From contig DFGF01000120.1 in NCBI GenBank assembly GCA_002371715.1, positions 1 through 10,259 on the forward strand: a DNA stretch of 10,259 bases, given 5' to 3'. Shown piece after piece: positions 5,308 to 10,259 of this stretch. The notes beneath the pieces were generated by a model. That model was not told the DNA's origin. It made no database searches and saw nothing but the letters and a program-made list of their open reading frames with translations. Source of the DNA: Prevotella sp. UBA3757. Its GTDB lineage: Bacteria; Bacteroidota; Bacteroidia; Bacteroidales; Bacteroidaceae. A program made the translations under genes and the position numbers. Within the stretch, counting starts at the first letter, position 1. Each line of letters begins with the position of its first letter.

Positions 5308-6952
5308 CAAAGTACTCCTTGGGCTGTTTGCCCATGATGCGCTTGAAGGCCGTGGCAAAGTATTTGGCATCGCGGAAGCCCACACGGTAGGCAATGTCGC
5401 TGACGCGGGCATTAGGCTCAGCCTTGGCAATGCGGCAGGCCTCCTGTATGCGAATGTCGCGGATGAAGTTGATCATGCTCTTGCCCGTCAGCTCTCGTAA
5501 CCTGGTATATAGTGTGCTGACGCTGGTTCCCATATCGGATGCAAATGTCTCGCGGTCGTAGTCGGAATCGCTGATATGGTTGTAGACGCATTGTGTGGCA
5601 CGTTCCAGAAATTCCCTGTCGTCAGTGCTCATCGTGTCTTCGACCTGCTGTTCTGCCGGTTGTGCCTCGGGACGGATGCGCTGGCGGTTGGCCACCAGAT
5701 TGTCAATGCGCAGCTGCAGGTCGCGGATTTTGAAAGGCTTGGTGATGTAGCCGTCGGCGCCTGACAGTAGGGCCTTCTGTTGGTCTTCCTCGGTCGTCTT
5801 GGCCGTCAGAAGGATGATGGGCAGATAGCTGTACATCTCGTTTTGCTTGATATGTGCCGTTAACTCGTAGCCGTCCATTTCGGGCATCATCACGTCCGAG
5901 ACCACGATGTCGAGCCTCTCGGTTTCGATAACGTTCAGTGCCTCGCGCCCGTTGCTGGCAGTTAAGACGTGGTAGGTAGGCTGCAGCAGGCGCTTCATCA
6001 GTCGGAGCAGTTCGCTGTTGTCCTCGACAATCAGCACGCGCGAGGCATTTGGGCCGGCTTCGGGAGCTGTTTCTTCGGTGAGCATTTCCGCCTGTGGCAG
6101 GTCGGCAATGTTTTGTTCGGGCAGGTGCGTCCAGGTCTGGGTGCGTTCGTCAATCTGCTCTGGTCTGAAGGCTTCCTTGCTGATGGGTATCTCAAGGGTA
6201 AAGGTGGTGCCGTGGCCTTCGGTGCTGTCGCAGCTGATGTGGCCCCCGTGTAGTAATATAAGATCGCGCGTGAGGGCCAGGCCCAGTCCCGTACCGATGG
6301 TCCTGTTCTTGCGGTAGTCGCCATCGTAAAATCGCGTGAACAGGTGTTTCATCTTCTCTTTGGGAATGCCGACACCGGTATCTATGACCTGGATGACGAC
6401 GCGGTCGAACCGCATATTGGTCACGACGTTCAGGGTGACGGAACCTCCCTCGGGCGTATATTTGGCAGAATTGGACAAGAGGTTGAAGATGATTTTGTCC
6501 ATTTTGTCGGTGTCGAGCCAACCCATCATGCTTTCCGGCTTGCAGTTGATGCTAAAGTTCAGGTGTTTGCGCATCATCAGGGGTTCCAGACTGAGCGCCG
6601 TTTCCTTAATATATTGCATGACATCGCCCTGGCTTACCAGGATTTTCAGTTCGCCGGCTTGCAGTTTGCTGGTCTCTAATATCTGTTGCAGCAGTCGTAC
6701 GCTGCGCTGGATGTTCAGGTCCATCAGGTCCAGGTCGTGACGGCTGTCGGGGTGTTCTTCGCGCAGTTTCTCTGCGGAGGCAGAAATGATGGTCAGTGGG
6801 GTCAGTAGTTCGTGGGTGATGTTGTTGAATATGTAGTTCATCTGTAGCTGACTGCGAATGCGCGTATTGCGGGCATAGAGCCATCTGATGAGGGCTATAA
6901 TCGCTATCAGAACGACTGCTGCTACGACGATGATGAGGTTTAAATTCTGCAT
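5285..6952 (-). CDS. Hybrid histidine kinase / receiver / AraC regulator (HTCS type) lacking a periplasmic sensor, 555 aa
   Basis: One N-terminal membrane helix (about 6-26) follows only about five outside residues. Then come a HisKA domain (about 36-105) with phosphoacceptor His47 in NITHELLTPLTII, and an ATPase domain (about 145-258) with N box NLLSNSAKYTPEGG, G1 DTGVGIP and G2 GTGLGLALT. A receiver domain (about 304-420) has Glu310/Asp311, phosphorylatable Asp353 in SDVMMPEMDG and Lys405 in ITKPF. A C-terminal AraC DNA-binding domain spans about 445-550 (VSDIAYRVGFRDAKYFATAFKRIMGKQPKEY). All catalytic residues needed for His-to-Asp relay look intact. Classical HTCS proteins carry a large periplasmic sensor (total about 1300-1400 residues), absent here. 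In-frame codons upstream of ATG 6952 offer no alternative start, so the short form appears genuine. Input may come from a partner protein. Confidence 0.92.
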   Translation of the reverse strand: MQNLNLIIVVAAVVLIAIIALIRWLYARNTRIRSQLQMNYIFNNITHELLTPLTIISASAEKLREEHPDSRHDLDLMDLNIQRSVRLLQQILETSKLQAGELKILVSQGDVMQYIKETALSLEPLMMRKHLNFSINCKPESMMGWLDTDKMDKIIFNLLSNSAKYTPEGGSVTLNVVTNMRFDRVVIQVIDTGVGIPKEKMKHLFTRFYDGDYRKNRTIGTGLGLALTRDLILLHGGHISCDSTEGHGTTFTLEIPISKEAFRPEQIDERTQTWTHLPEQNIADLPQAEMLTEETAPEAGPNASRVLIVEDNSELLRLMKRLLQPTYHVLTASNGREALNVIETERLDIVVSDVMMPEMDGYELTAHIKQNEMYSYLPIILLTAKTTEEDQQKALLSGADGYITKPFKIRDLQLRIDNLVANRQRIRPEAQPAEQQVEDTMSTDDREFLERATQCVYNHISDSDYDRETFASDMGTSVSTLYTRLRELTGKSMINFIRDIRIQEACRIAKAEPNARVSDIAYRVGFRDAKYFATAFKRIMGKQPKEYFAELRGEN

Positions 6953-6995
6953 GCTCGAAGATTTTTGATGGTGCGAAATTACGAATTTTACTCCA

Positions 6996-7098
6996 AAAAA
7001 CGATAAAAACGTCTGCCAAAAAGTCTTAAAAGGGCGCTTTTTGGTTTGAAAAACGATAAATAAGGTTTGAAAAACGTATAATTGTCGTTTTTCAAACC
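6996..7098. promoter_or_regulatory. Cluster of repeated operator-like sites, GGTTTGAAAAACG motif
   Basis: GGTTTGAAAAACG occurs at 7043-7055 and 7064-7076 (21-bp period), and its exact inverse CGTTTTTCAAACC at 7086-7098. Copies 2 and 3 form a 13-bp inverted repeat around a 9-base spacer. The 12-mer AAAAACGATAAA is shared between 6996-7007 and 7049-7060, and a further AAAAACG lies at 7005-7011. The cluster lies between the hybrid-kinase start (6952, minus) and the plus-strand promoter at 7140. It could therefore control either or both, including autoregulation by the kinase's AraC domain (inference). No T-tract follows, so it is not a terminator. Confidence 0.6.
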
Positions 7099-7139
7099 CA
7101 TTTTAAGCGTATGCGAACCTTGTTTTCATTAAAAAGCTA

Positions 7140-7147
7140 TATCTTTG
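7140..7147 (+). promoter_or_regulatory. -7 promoter box TATCTTTG driving a plus-strand transcript
   Basis: TATCTTTGCA matches TAnnTTTG. A TTG at 7120-7122 lies 17 bases upstream, somewhat shorter than the usual 19-21. The expected transcription start is near 7152. No plus-strand protein gene of normal size follows before the terminator at 7266-7296. Confidence 0.55.
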
Positions 7148-7151
7148 CAAC

Positions 7152-7296
7152 GTCTTAAAGAAATGAGCGCATTTCTGATTCTTTCATAAGGGCTCTGCCC
7201 TTTTCATTGGCTTTGAAGATTTTTAATGGTTAAGGTTTATGGTTGATTAATTTAGTTTTTATTTGAAAAAGCCTCGCTGGGAAGCGAGGCTTTTTT
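7152..7296 (+). ncRNA. Candidate small structured RNA (about 145 nt) with its own promoter and terminator
   Basis: A TAnnTTTG box at 7140-7147 and an intrinsic terminator ending at 7296 bracket a segment with no normal gene on either strand. It contains a perfect 7-bp hairpin AGAAATG/CATTTCT (7159-7165 with 7170-7176, loop AGCG). A second hairpin AAGGGC/GCCCTT follows (7188-7193 with 7197-7202, loop TCT), then a U/A-rich stretch and the terminator stem. An 8-codon frame (ATG 7163, MSAFLILS, TAA at 7187) overlaps the first hairpin and may be chance. I cannot match it to a named family; the long closed stem of 6S RNA is not seen. Its 3' end lies opposite the trxB downstream region. Confidence 0.5.
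7266..7296. terminator. Bidirectional intrinsic terminator
   Basis: The perfect 8-bp stem GCCTCGCT (7271-7278) / AGCGAGGC (7283-7290) has a GGGA tetraloop. It is flanked by AAAAA on the left and TTTTTT on the right, so it works in both directions. It can end the plus-strand small RNA and the minus-strand gpx-trxB transcript, about 130 bases after the trxB stop. Confidence 0.9.
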
Positions 7297-7298
7297 AT

Positions 7299-7410
7299 GA
7301 TTTTCCGATTTTCCGAGTTCCTGATTTTCTGATTACTCTGATTTTCTGATTACTCTGATTACTCTGATTACTCTGAGTATTCTGATTACTCCGAGTATTC
7401 CGATTACTCC
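7299..7410. repeat. 8-9 bp tandem repeat tract GATTACTCT / GATTTTCT / GAGTATTCY after trxB
   Basis: About 13 consecutive units follow the pattern GA(T/G)TNNTCY, 8 bp at the left and 9 bp at the right, with GATTACTCT recurring most. A degenerate unit continues to about 7420. The tract lies between the terminator and the trxB stop at 7423, so it falls in the trxB 3' untranslated region. There are no spacers, so it is not a CRISPR array. No coding role is evident. Confidence 0.85.
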
Positions 7411-7422
7411 GACTTCCCGGTT

Positions 7423-8352
7423 TTAGCCCAAAAGGAAGCGTTCGGCTTCGATGGCTGCCTGGCAGCCCGATCCGGCGGCACTGATGGCTTGACGGTAGAC
7501 GGGGTCGGCGCAGTCTCCGGCAACGAAGATGCCTGGCAGCTTGGTGCGTGGCGTGCCGTCAATCTTCTTGAAATAGCCAATATCGTCAGTGTCGAGCCAC
7601 TCCTTGAAGATGTCGGTATTGGGCTTGTGGCCGATGGCCAGGAAGAACCCGTCAATCTGGATGTCTACCAGCTGCTCGTCGGCTTCGCCCTTGCGCTTCA
7701 CCAGGTGGGCACCTTCTACGCCGTCCGTGCCAAACAGCCCGAGGGTGTTGTGCTCGAAGAGGATTTCGATGTTCTCACGTTCCATGACGCGCTGCTGCAT
7801 GACCTTCGAGGCACGCAGGAAGGGCTTGCGCACAATCATATAGACCTTCTTGGCCAGCCCACTCAGGTAGAGAGCATCCTCGCAGGCAGTGTCGCCGCCG
7901 CCCACAACGGCTACGGTCTTCTTGCGATAGAAGAAACCATCGCACGTAGCACAGGCCGAGACACCCATGCCGTTGTATTTGCGTTCGTCGTCCAGTCCTA
8001 AGTACTTGGCTGAGGCGCCGGTGGCAATGATGACGGTGTCGGCCTCTATTTCGCGACCGGCGTCGTCCCAGGCTTTATAGGGACGCTGTGAGAAGTCGAC
8101 GCGCACTATCTCGCCGTCACGGATGTCGGCACCGAAGCGCTCGGCCTGTTCGCGGATGTCCATCATCATCTGGTTGCCGTCTACTCCCTGCGGGTAACCG
8201 GGGAAATTTTCGACTTCGGTGGTCTGCGTCAGCTGGCCGCCAGGTTGCATACCGCAGTATTCGATGGGACTGAGGTTAGCTCTTGAAGCGTAAATGGCAG
8301 CGGTATACCCTGCGGGTCCGCTGCCTATAATCAAGCATTTTGTTTGTTCCAT
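7423..8352 (-). CDS. trxB: Thioredoxin reductase (309 aa)
   Basis: This FAD flavoprotein reduces oxidised thioredoxin with NADPH in the cytoplasm. The FAD dinucleotide fold is GSGPAG (10-15). The redox-active disulfide is CATC (Cys134-Cys137) in the GVSACATCDGFF context. The NADPH fold is GGGDTA (151-156), and the second FAD motif is GIFVAGDC (274-281). Length is normal for the low-Mr TrxB class. The usual NADPH 2'-phosphate motif HRRxxxR reads VRKPFLR here (174-180): His is replaced by Val and the second Arg by Lys, while two basic residues and the last Arg remain. NADPH use is likely but not certain. The gene lies 94 bp downstream of the peroxidase gene on the same strand, with no obvious TAnnTTTG box of its own, so co-transcription is likely. 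It ends in the repeat tract and the bidirectional terminator. Confidence 0.96.
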   Translation of the reverse strand: MEQTKCLIIGSGPAGYTAAIYASRANLSPIEYCGMQPGGQLTQTTEVENFPGYPQGVDGNQMMMDIREQAERFGADIRDGEIVRVDFSQRPYKAWDDAGREIEADTVIIATGASAKYLGLDDERKYNGMGVSACATCDGFFYRKKTVAVVGGGDTACEDALYLSGLAKKVYMIVRKPFLRASKVMQQRVMERENIEILFEHNTLGLFGTDGVEGAHLVKRKGEADEQLVDIQIDGFFLAIGHKPNTDIFKEWLDTDDIGYFKKIDGTPRTKLPGIFVAGDCADPVYRQAISAAGSGCQAAIEAERFLLG

Positions 8353-8366
8353 ACTTGTTATGATTT

Positions 8367-8441
8367 AGGCACGGATTACACTGTTCCCTTTTAGGAAAAC
8401 GCGGCTAATGAATATCCGTGAATTCCGTGTAATCCGTGCCT
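8367..8441. repeat. 15-bp inverted repeat AGGCACGGATTACAC ... GTGTAATCCGTGCCT between gpx and trxB
   Basis: The arms at 8367-8381 and 8427-8441 are exact inverse complements separated by 45 bases. The region also carries the shorter CCGTGAATTCCGTG repeats. It occupies nearly the whole gap between the peroxidase stop (8447) and the trxB start (8352). It resembles a dispersed intergenic palindromic (REP-like) element. In the transcript it could form a long-loop hairpin that shields the upstream mRNA or lowers read-through into trxB (inference). Confidence 0.75.
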
Positions 8442-8446
8442 TATGA

Positions 8447-9001
8447 TTATTTGTTGAGTTCTTCCTTGATTTGTTCTTCGATAACCTCGACCTTCGTCGT
8501 AGGTTCGAAGCGTGCTACGACCTGGCCCTTCTTGTTGATGAGGAATTTCGTGAAGTTCCACTTGATGTCGGGCTTCTGCTTGTAGTCGGGGTCAGCCTTG
8601 CTGAGCATGTCCTCCAGGATGTGAGCGATGGGGTGCTCCATGTCCCAGCCGGCAAAGCCTTTCTGCTCCTGCAGGAACTTATAGAGCGGGTCGGCATCTT
8701 CGCCATTGACTTTAATCTTCTTGAAGCGGGGGAATTCTGTGCCGAAGTTCAGCTTGCAGAACTCATGAATCGACTCGTCGGTGCCGGGAGCCTGCTGTCC
8801 GAACTGGTTGCAGGGGAAATCGAGAATCTCGAAGCCCTGACCGTGATACTTCTTGTAGAGAGCTTCCAGCTCGTCGTACTGTGGTGTGAAACCGCACTTG
8901 GTGGCAGTATTGACTATCAGCAGTACCTCGTTGGCATACTCTTTCAACGATACATCCTTACCTTTTCTGTCCTTGACAGAGAAATCATAAACTGTCTTCA
9001 T
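8447..9001 (-). CDS. Glutathione peroxidase-family thiol peroxidase (184 aa), probably thioredoxin-dependent
   Basis: The protein starts directly with the thioredoxin-fold core and has no signal peptide, so it is cytoplasmic. The peroxidatic cysteine is Cys36 in NTATKCGFTPQY. The catalytic partners are Gln70 in FPCNQFGQQAPG and Trp148/Asn149 in WNFTKF. Cys64 and Cys82 (EFCKLNFGTEFP) are in the same positions as in yeast Gpx3, where Cys82 resolves the Cys36 sulfenic acid and thioredoxin regenerates the enzyme. A bacterial enzyme with cysteine in place of selenocysteine and this resolving Cys is expected to use thioredoxin rather than glutathione. An inserted segment (about 112-143, GFAGWDMEHPIAHILEDMLSK) makes it slightly longer than the usual 160 residues. 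It has its own promoter and lies directly before trxB, consistent with a joint peroxide-defence unit. Confidence 0.95.
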   Translation of the reverse strand: MKTVYDFSVKDRKGKDVSLKEYANEVLLIVNTATKCGFTPQYDELEALYKKYHGQGFEILDFPCNQFGQQAPGTDESIHEFCKLNFGTEFPRFKKIKVNGEDADPLYKFLQEQKGFAGWDMEHPIAHILEDMLSKADPDYKQKPDIKWNFTKFLINKKGQVVARFEPTTKVEVIEEQIKEELNK

Positions 9002-9038
9002 TACTTTTTAGCTATGTGTTTGAATAAAATTAAATAAT

Positions 9039-9066
9039 CGTATCTTTACTTGTCAGCAAAGATACG
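9039..9066. promoter_or_regulatory. 9-bp palindrome CGTATCTTT/AAAGATACG over the gpx promoter
   Basis: CGTATCTTT (9039-9047) and AAAGATACG (9058-9066) are exact inverse complements with a 10-base spacer. The right arm covers the gpx -7 box and the start site falls in the spacer, a common place for a repressor operator. The left arm makes a weaker plus-strand box (TATCTTTA), but no plus-strand gene follows. Confidence 0.45.
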
Positions 9067-9087
9067 AATTAATAATCAGATATGCAA
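9057..9087 (-). promoter_or_regulatory. Bacteroidetes promoter TTG-N20-TATCTTTG for the peroxidase gene
   Basis: On the minus strand TTG (plus 9085-9087, within TTTGCATAT) lies 20 bases before TATCTTTG (plus 9057-9064), matching the TTG-N19-21-TAnnTTTG consensus. The expected start near 9052 gives a leader of about 50 bases before ATG 9001. Confidence 0.75.
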
Positions 9088-9130
9088 ATAAAAAGCACGT
9101 TAATTATGTTTTTTTATTAACCTCAGTCCA

Positions 9131-10039
9131 TTAGTTGACGCTCCAGTATGTCTTGTCTACCGTACGTTCCACCTCGTTCTCGGTGTCGTCAGGCAGGTTG
9201 CAGAAGAAGTCCAGACCCGTCTTCGCTTCCAGTTCGTCGATGGTGATGATGCAGCTCTTGACCGTCCGGCTGGGTTCGTCGTGGTTGGCCCAGAAGGCTA
9301 TGCCCTTGTAGCTGTTGCCGGCCTGGCAGACCGTTGCCATGAAGAAATACTGGGGAACCAACAGTCGTCCGACATACTCCTTGACCTGGTCGTCGCGGAT
9401 GGTGCCACCCTTGACGACGTAAAGCACGTCGCGGAAACTGCGCTTGTTCCAGTAGCCGCGCAAAAAATTCTCCATCTCGCCCCATACGCCTGGTGCGCCG
9501 TTGAAGGCGTAGGCCTGCGGGTGCATGTTCGAGAGGTAGAAGGTCTGTTCGTTGGCCTCCTTGGAGTTCAGACGGTCGGCCGAGGGGATGATATGACCGC
9601 GCGTGTAGCCCGAGCCGCGATAGTCGGAGAGTTCGGTGCGCACGTCGGCAGGCAGGTCGGGGTCGGGCTGGAAGGGGTCGCCGCCCCATTCTGTTGACAT
9701 CCAGTTATTGCGGTTCCAGGCCGTGCCGCTGTTGCCGTCGTACATCTGGTAGGCCGTCCAGCGCTGGGCGCGCTTCTTATTGTCCCACTCGATGATGTAG
9801 TTGATGCCGTAGTTCTGGACGCTGCGTATCAGGAAGGTGGTATTGGCGCTAATGGTGGTGGCAGGCACCTCGAGGCGCGAGTCCAGCAGGTCGTTGCCCG
9901 TGGTGTTCTTGTTATGGTTGACACCACCGCTTTGGCTGGTATCGGATTTGCTGGGCAGCTTGTCGTTGTCGTCAGCTTCGCAGGCTGCAAGAAGCGTGAG
10001 AGCCATCAGAAGCCTGAATGCGAGTTTCAGTTGTTTCAT
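9131..10039 (-). CDS. Lipoprotein DNA/RNA non-specific endonuclease (beta-beta-alpha metal fold), 302 aa
   Basis: A lipoprotein signal peptide (KLAFRLLMALTLLAAC, lipobox LAAC) gives lipidated Cys20. The mature start, CEADDND, is acid-rich, as in Bacteroidetes surface-export signals, so exposure on the outer surface is plausible. A low-complexity linker (about 28-55) leads to the nuclease domain. It shows YTRGHIIPSADRL (144-156) with the general base His149; the common DRGH is TRGH here. SNMHPQ (170-175) follows, then Asn180 and Glu190 in FNGAPGVWGEMEN, matching the Serratia nuclease metal-binding Asn and Glu. The enzyme should cleave DNA and RNA outside the cell, for nutrition or against extracellular DNA. 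The start is 28 bases after the bL31 terminator stem, and no clear promoter box was found. Confidence 0.93.
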   Translation of the reverse strand: MKQLKLAFRLLMALTLLAACEADDNDKLPSKSDTSQSGGVNHNKNTTGNDLLDSRLEVPATTISANTTFLIRSVQNYGINYIIEWDNKKRAQRWTAYQMYDGNSGTAWNRNNWMSTEWGGDPFQPDPDLPADVRTELSDYRGSGYTRGHIIPSADRLNSKEANEQTFYLSNMHPQAYAFNGAPGVWGEMENFLRGYWNKRSFRDVLYVVKGGTIRDDQVKEYVGRLLVPQYFFMATVCQAGNSYKGIAFWANHDEPSRTVKSCIITIDELEAKTGLDFFCNLPDDTENEVERTVDKTYWSVN

Positions 10040-10067
10040 AGTTACAGTTTCTGGAAGTTTTTGGGTA

Positions 10068-10117
10068 GGAAAAAGGCGCGACCAACAGGCATATGCAACT
10101 ACCTTTGGACGCGCCTT
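10068..10117 (-). terminator. Intrinsic terminator of the bL31 gene
   Basis: The arms AAGGCGCGACCAA (10073-10085) and TTGGACGCGCCTT (10105-10117) pair at 12 of 13 positions, with one mismatch. On the minus strand the stem is followed by TTTTTCC. The loop of 19 bases includes the palindrome GCATATGC. It sits 30 bases downstream of the bL31 stop and only 28 bases before the nuclease start. Confidence 0.85.
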
Positions 10118-10146
10118 AGATGTCTTGTTCTCTGGCGTGAAATTAT

Positions 10147-10259
10147 TTATTTCTTCGCAGCCTTACCGTAGCGGCTCATGAACTTGTCGACGCGACCGGC
10201 GGTGTCGACGAGCTTGCTCTTACCGGTATAGAACGGGTGAGAAGTGCTCGAAATTTCAA
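10147..10259 (-). CDS. rpmE2: Ribosomal protein bL31, type B, C-terminal 36 residues (runs off the right edge)
   Basis: The visible residues EISSTSHPFYTGKSKLVDTAGRVDKFMSRYGKAAKK are the highly conserved C-terminal part of bL31, ending with TAA at 10147-10149 (quoted in halves: EISSTSHPFYTGKSKLVD, then TAGRVDKFMSRYGKAAKK). The zinc-binding CxxC region that separates type A from type B lies outside the window. However, the STSHPFYTGK motif with an RVDKFMSRYGK tail is that of the type B forms common in Bacteroidetes. The protein is part of the large ribosomal subunit at the central protuberance bridge. It is followed by an intrinsic terminator on the same strand. Confidence 0.95.
   Translation of the reverse strand, partial: EISSTSHPFYTGKSKLVDTAGRVDKFMSRYGKAAKK

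Noticed and set aside
7064..7098. Inverted repeat as a transcription terminator
   Set aside because: The stem is AT-rich and not followed by a T-tract on either strand; an operator role fits better.
7163..7189. 8-codon leader peptide (MSAFLILS) for attenuation
   Set aside because: No regulated gene follows on the plus strand before the terminator, and no run of a single amino acid is present; noted only within the RNA entry.
7299..7410. Possible CRISPR array
   Set aside because: Units are 8-9 bp, contiguous and degenerate, with no spacers and no cas genes nearby.
6953..7422. tRNA, rRNA or protein gene in the longest gene-free interval
   Set aside because: No cloverleaf or rRNA-like sequence and no convincing frame; the interval is explained by operator repeats, the small RNA, the terminator and the repeat tract.
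7489..8001. 170-codon plus-strand frame opposite trxB
   Set aside because: Fully covered by thioredoxin reductase with intact motifs on the minus strand.
8471..9037. 188-codon plus-strand frame opposite the peroxidase gene
   Set aside because: The minus strand carries all catalytic residues of the Gpx family; the plus frame has no recognisable features.

Overview
The window looks like chromosomal DNA of a Prevotella-like member of the Bacteroidales. Several starts are preceded by the Bacteroidetes promoter element TAnnTTTG instead of a Shine-Dalgarno sequence. The regulators are a hybrid two-component (HTCS) protein and a membrane-tethered TPR-AraC protein, types typical of this phylum. Short tandem repeats based on 7-9 bp units sit at gene ends. 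All assignments come from reading the sequence; no database search was run.

Layout, left to right. (1) 1-1217, minus: the N-terminal part of a secreted protein of unknown function, cut by the window edge. (2) 1352-2016, minus: three tiny genes. These are a 58-residue charged helical protein, an N-terminal remnant of a zeta-type toxin kinase, and a 60-residue antitoxin-like protein overlapping its 3' end. (3) 2109-3641, minus: a periplasmic TPR sensor joined through one membrane helix to a cytoplasmic AraC DNA-binding domain. (4) 3755-5218, plus: a sodium:solute symporter divergent from the TPR-AraC gene, apparently leaderless, with a 4-copy heptamer repeat inside its coding region. (5) 5285-6952, minus: a hybrid histidine kinase/receiver/AraC protein with essentially no periplasmic sensor domain. 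(6) 6953-7422: a 470-bp gene-free region holding operator-like repeats, a promoter, a probable small structured RNA ending in a bidirectional terminator, and a 9-mer repeat tract. (7) 7423-9001, minus: a thiol-peroxide module of trxB and a yeast-Gpx3-like glutathione peroxidase homologue. (8) 9131-10039, minus: a lipoprotein DNA/RNA non-specific nuclease. (9) 10147-10259, minus: the C-terminal end of ribosomal protein bL31 type B, followed by a terminator.

How the parts may work together. Thioredoxin reductase and the three-cysteine peroxidase form a coherent peroxide-detoxification chain through thioredoxin, which is not encoded here. The symporter lies between two membrane-anchored AraC-type regulators, one divergent and one convergent, so nutrient-responsive control of transport is plausible. 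The points most worth checking are the possible heptamer ON/OFF switch in the symporter, the sensorless hybrid kinase beside a transporter, the unannotated small RNA at about 7152-7296, and the shortened zeta-toxin locus with its own promoter.
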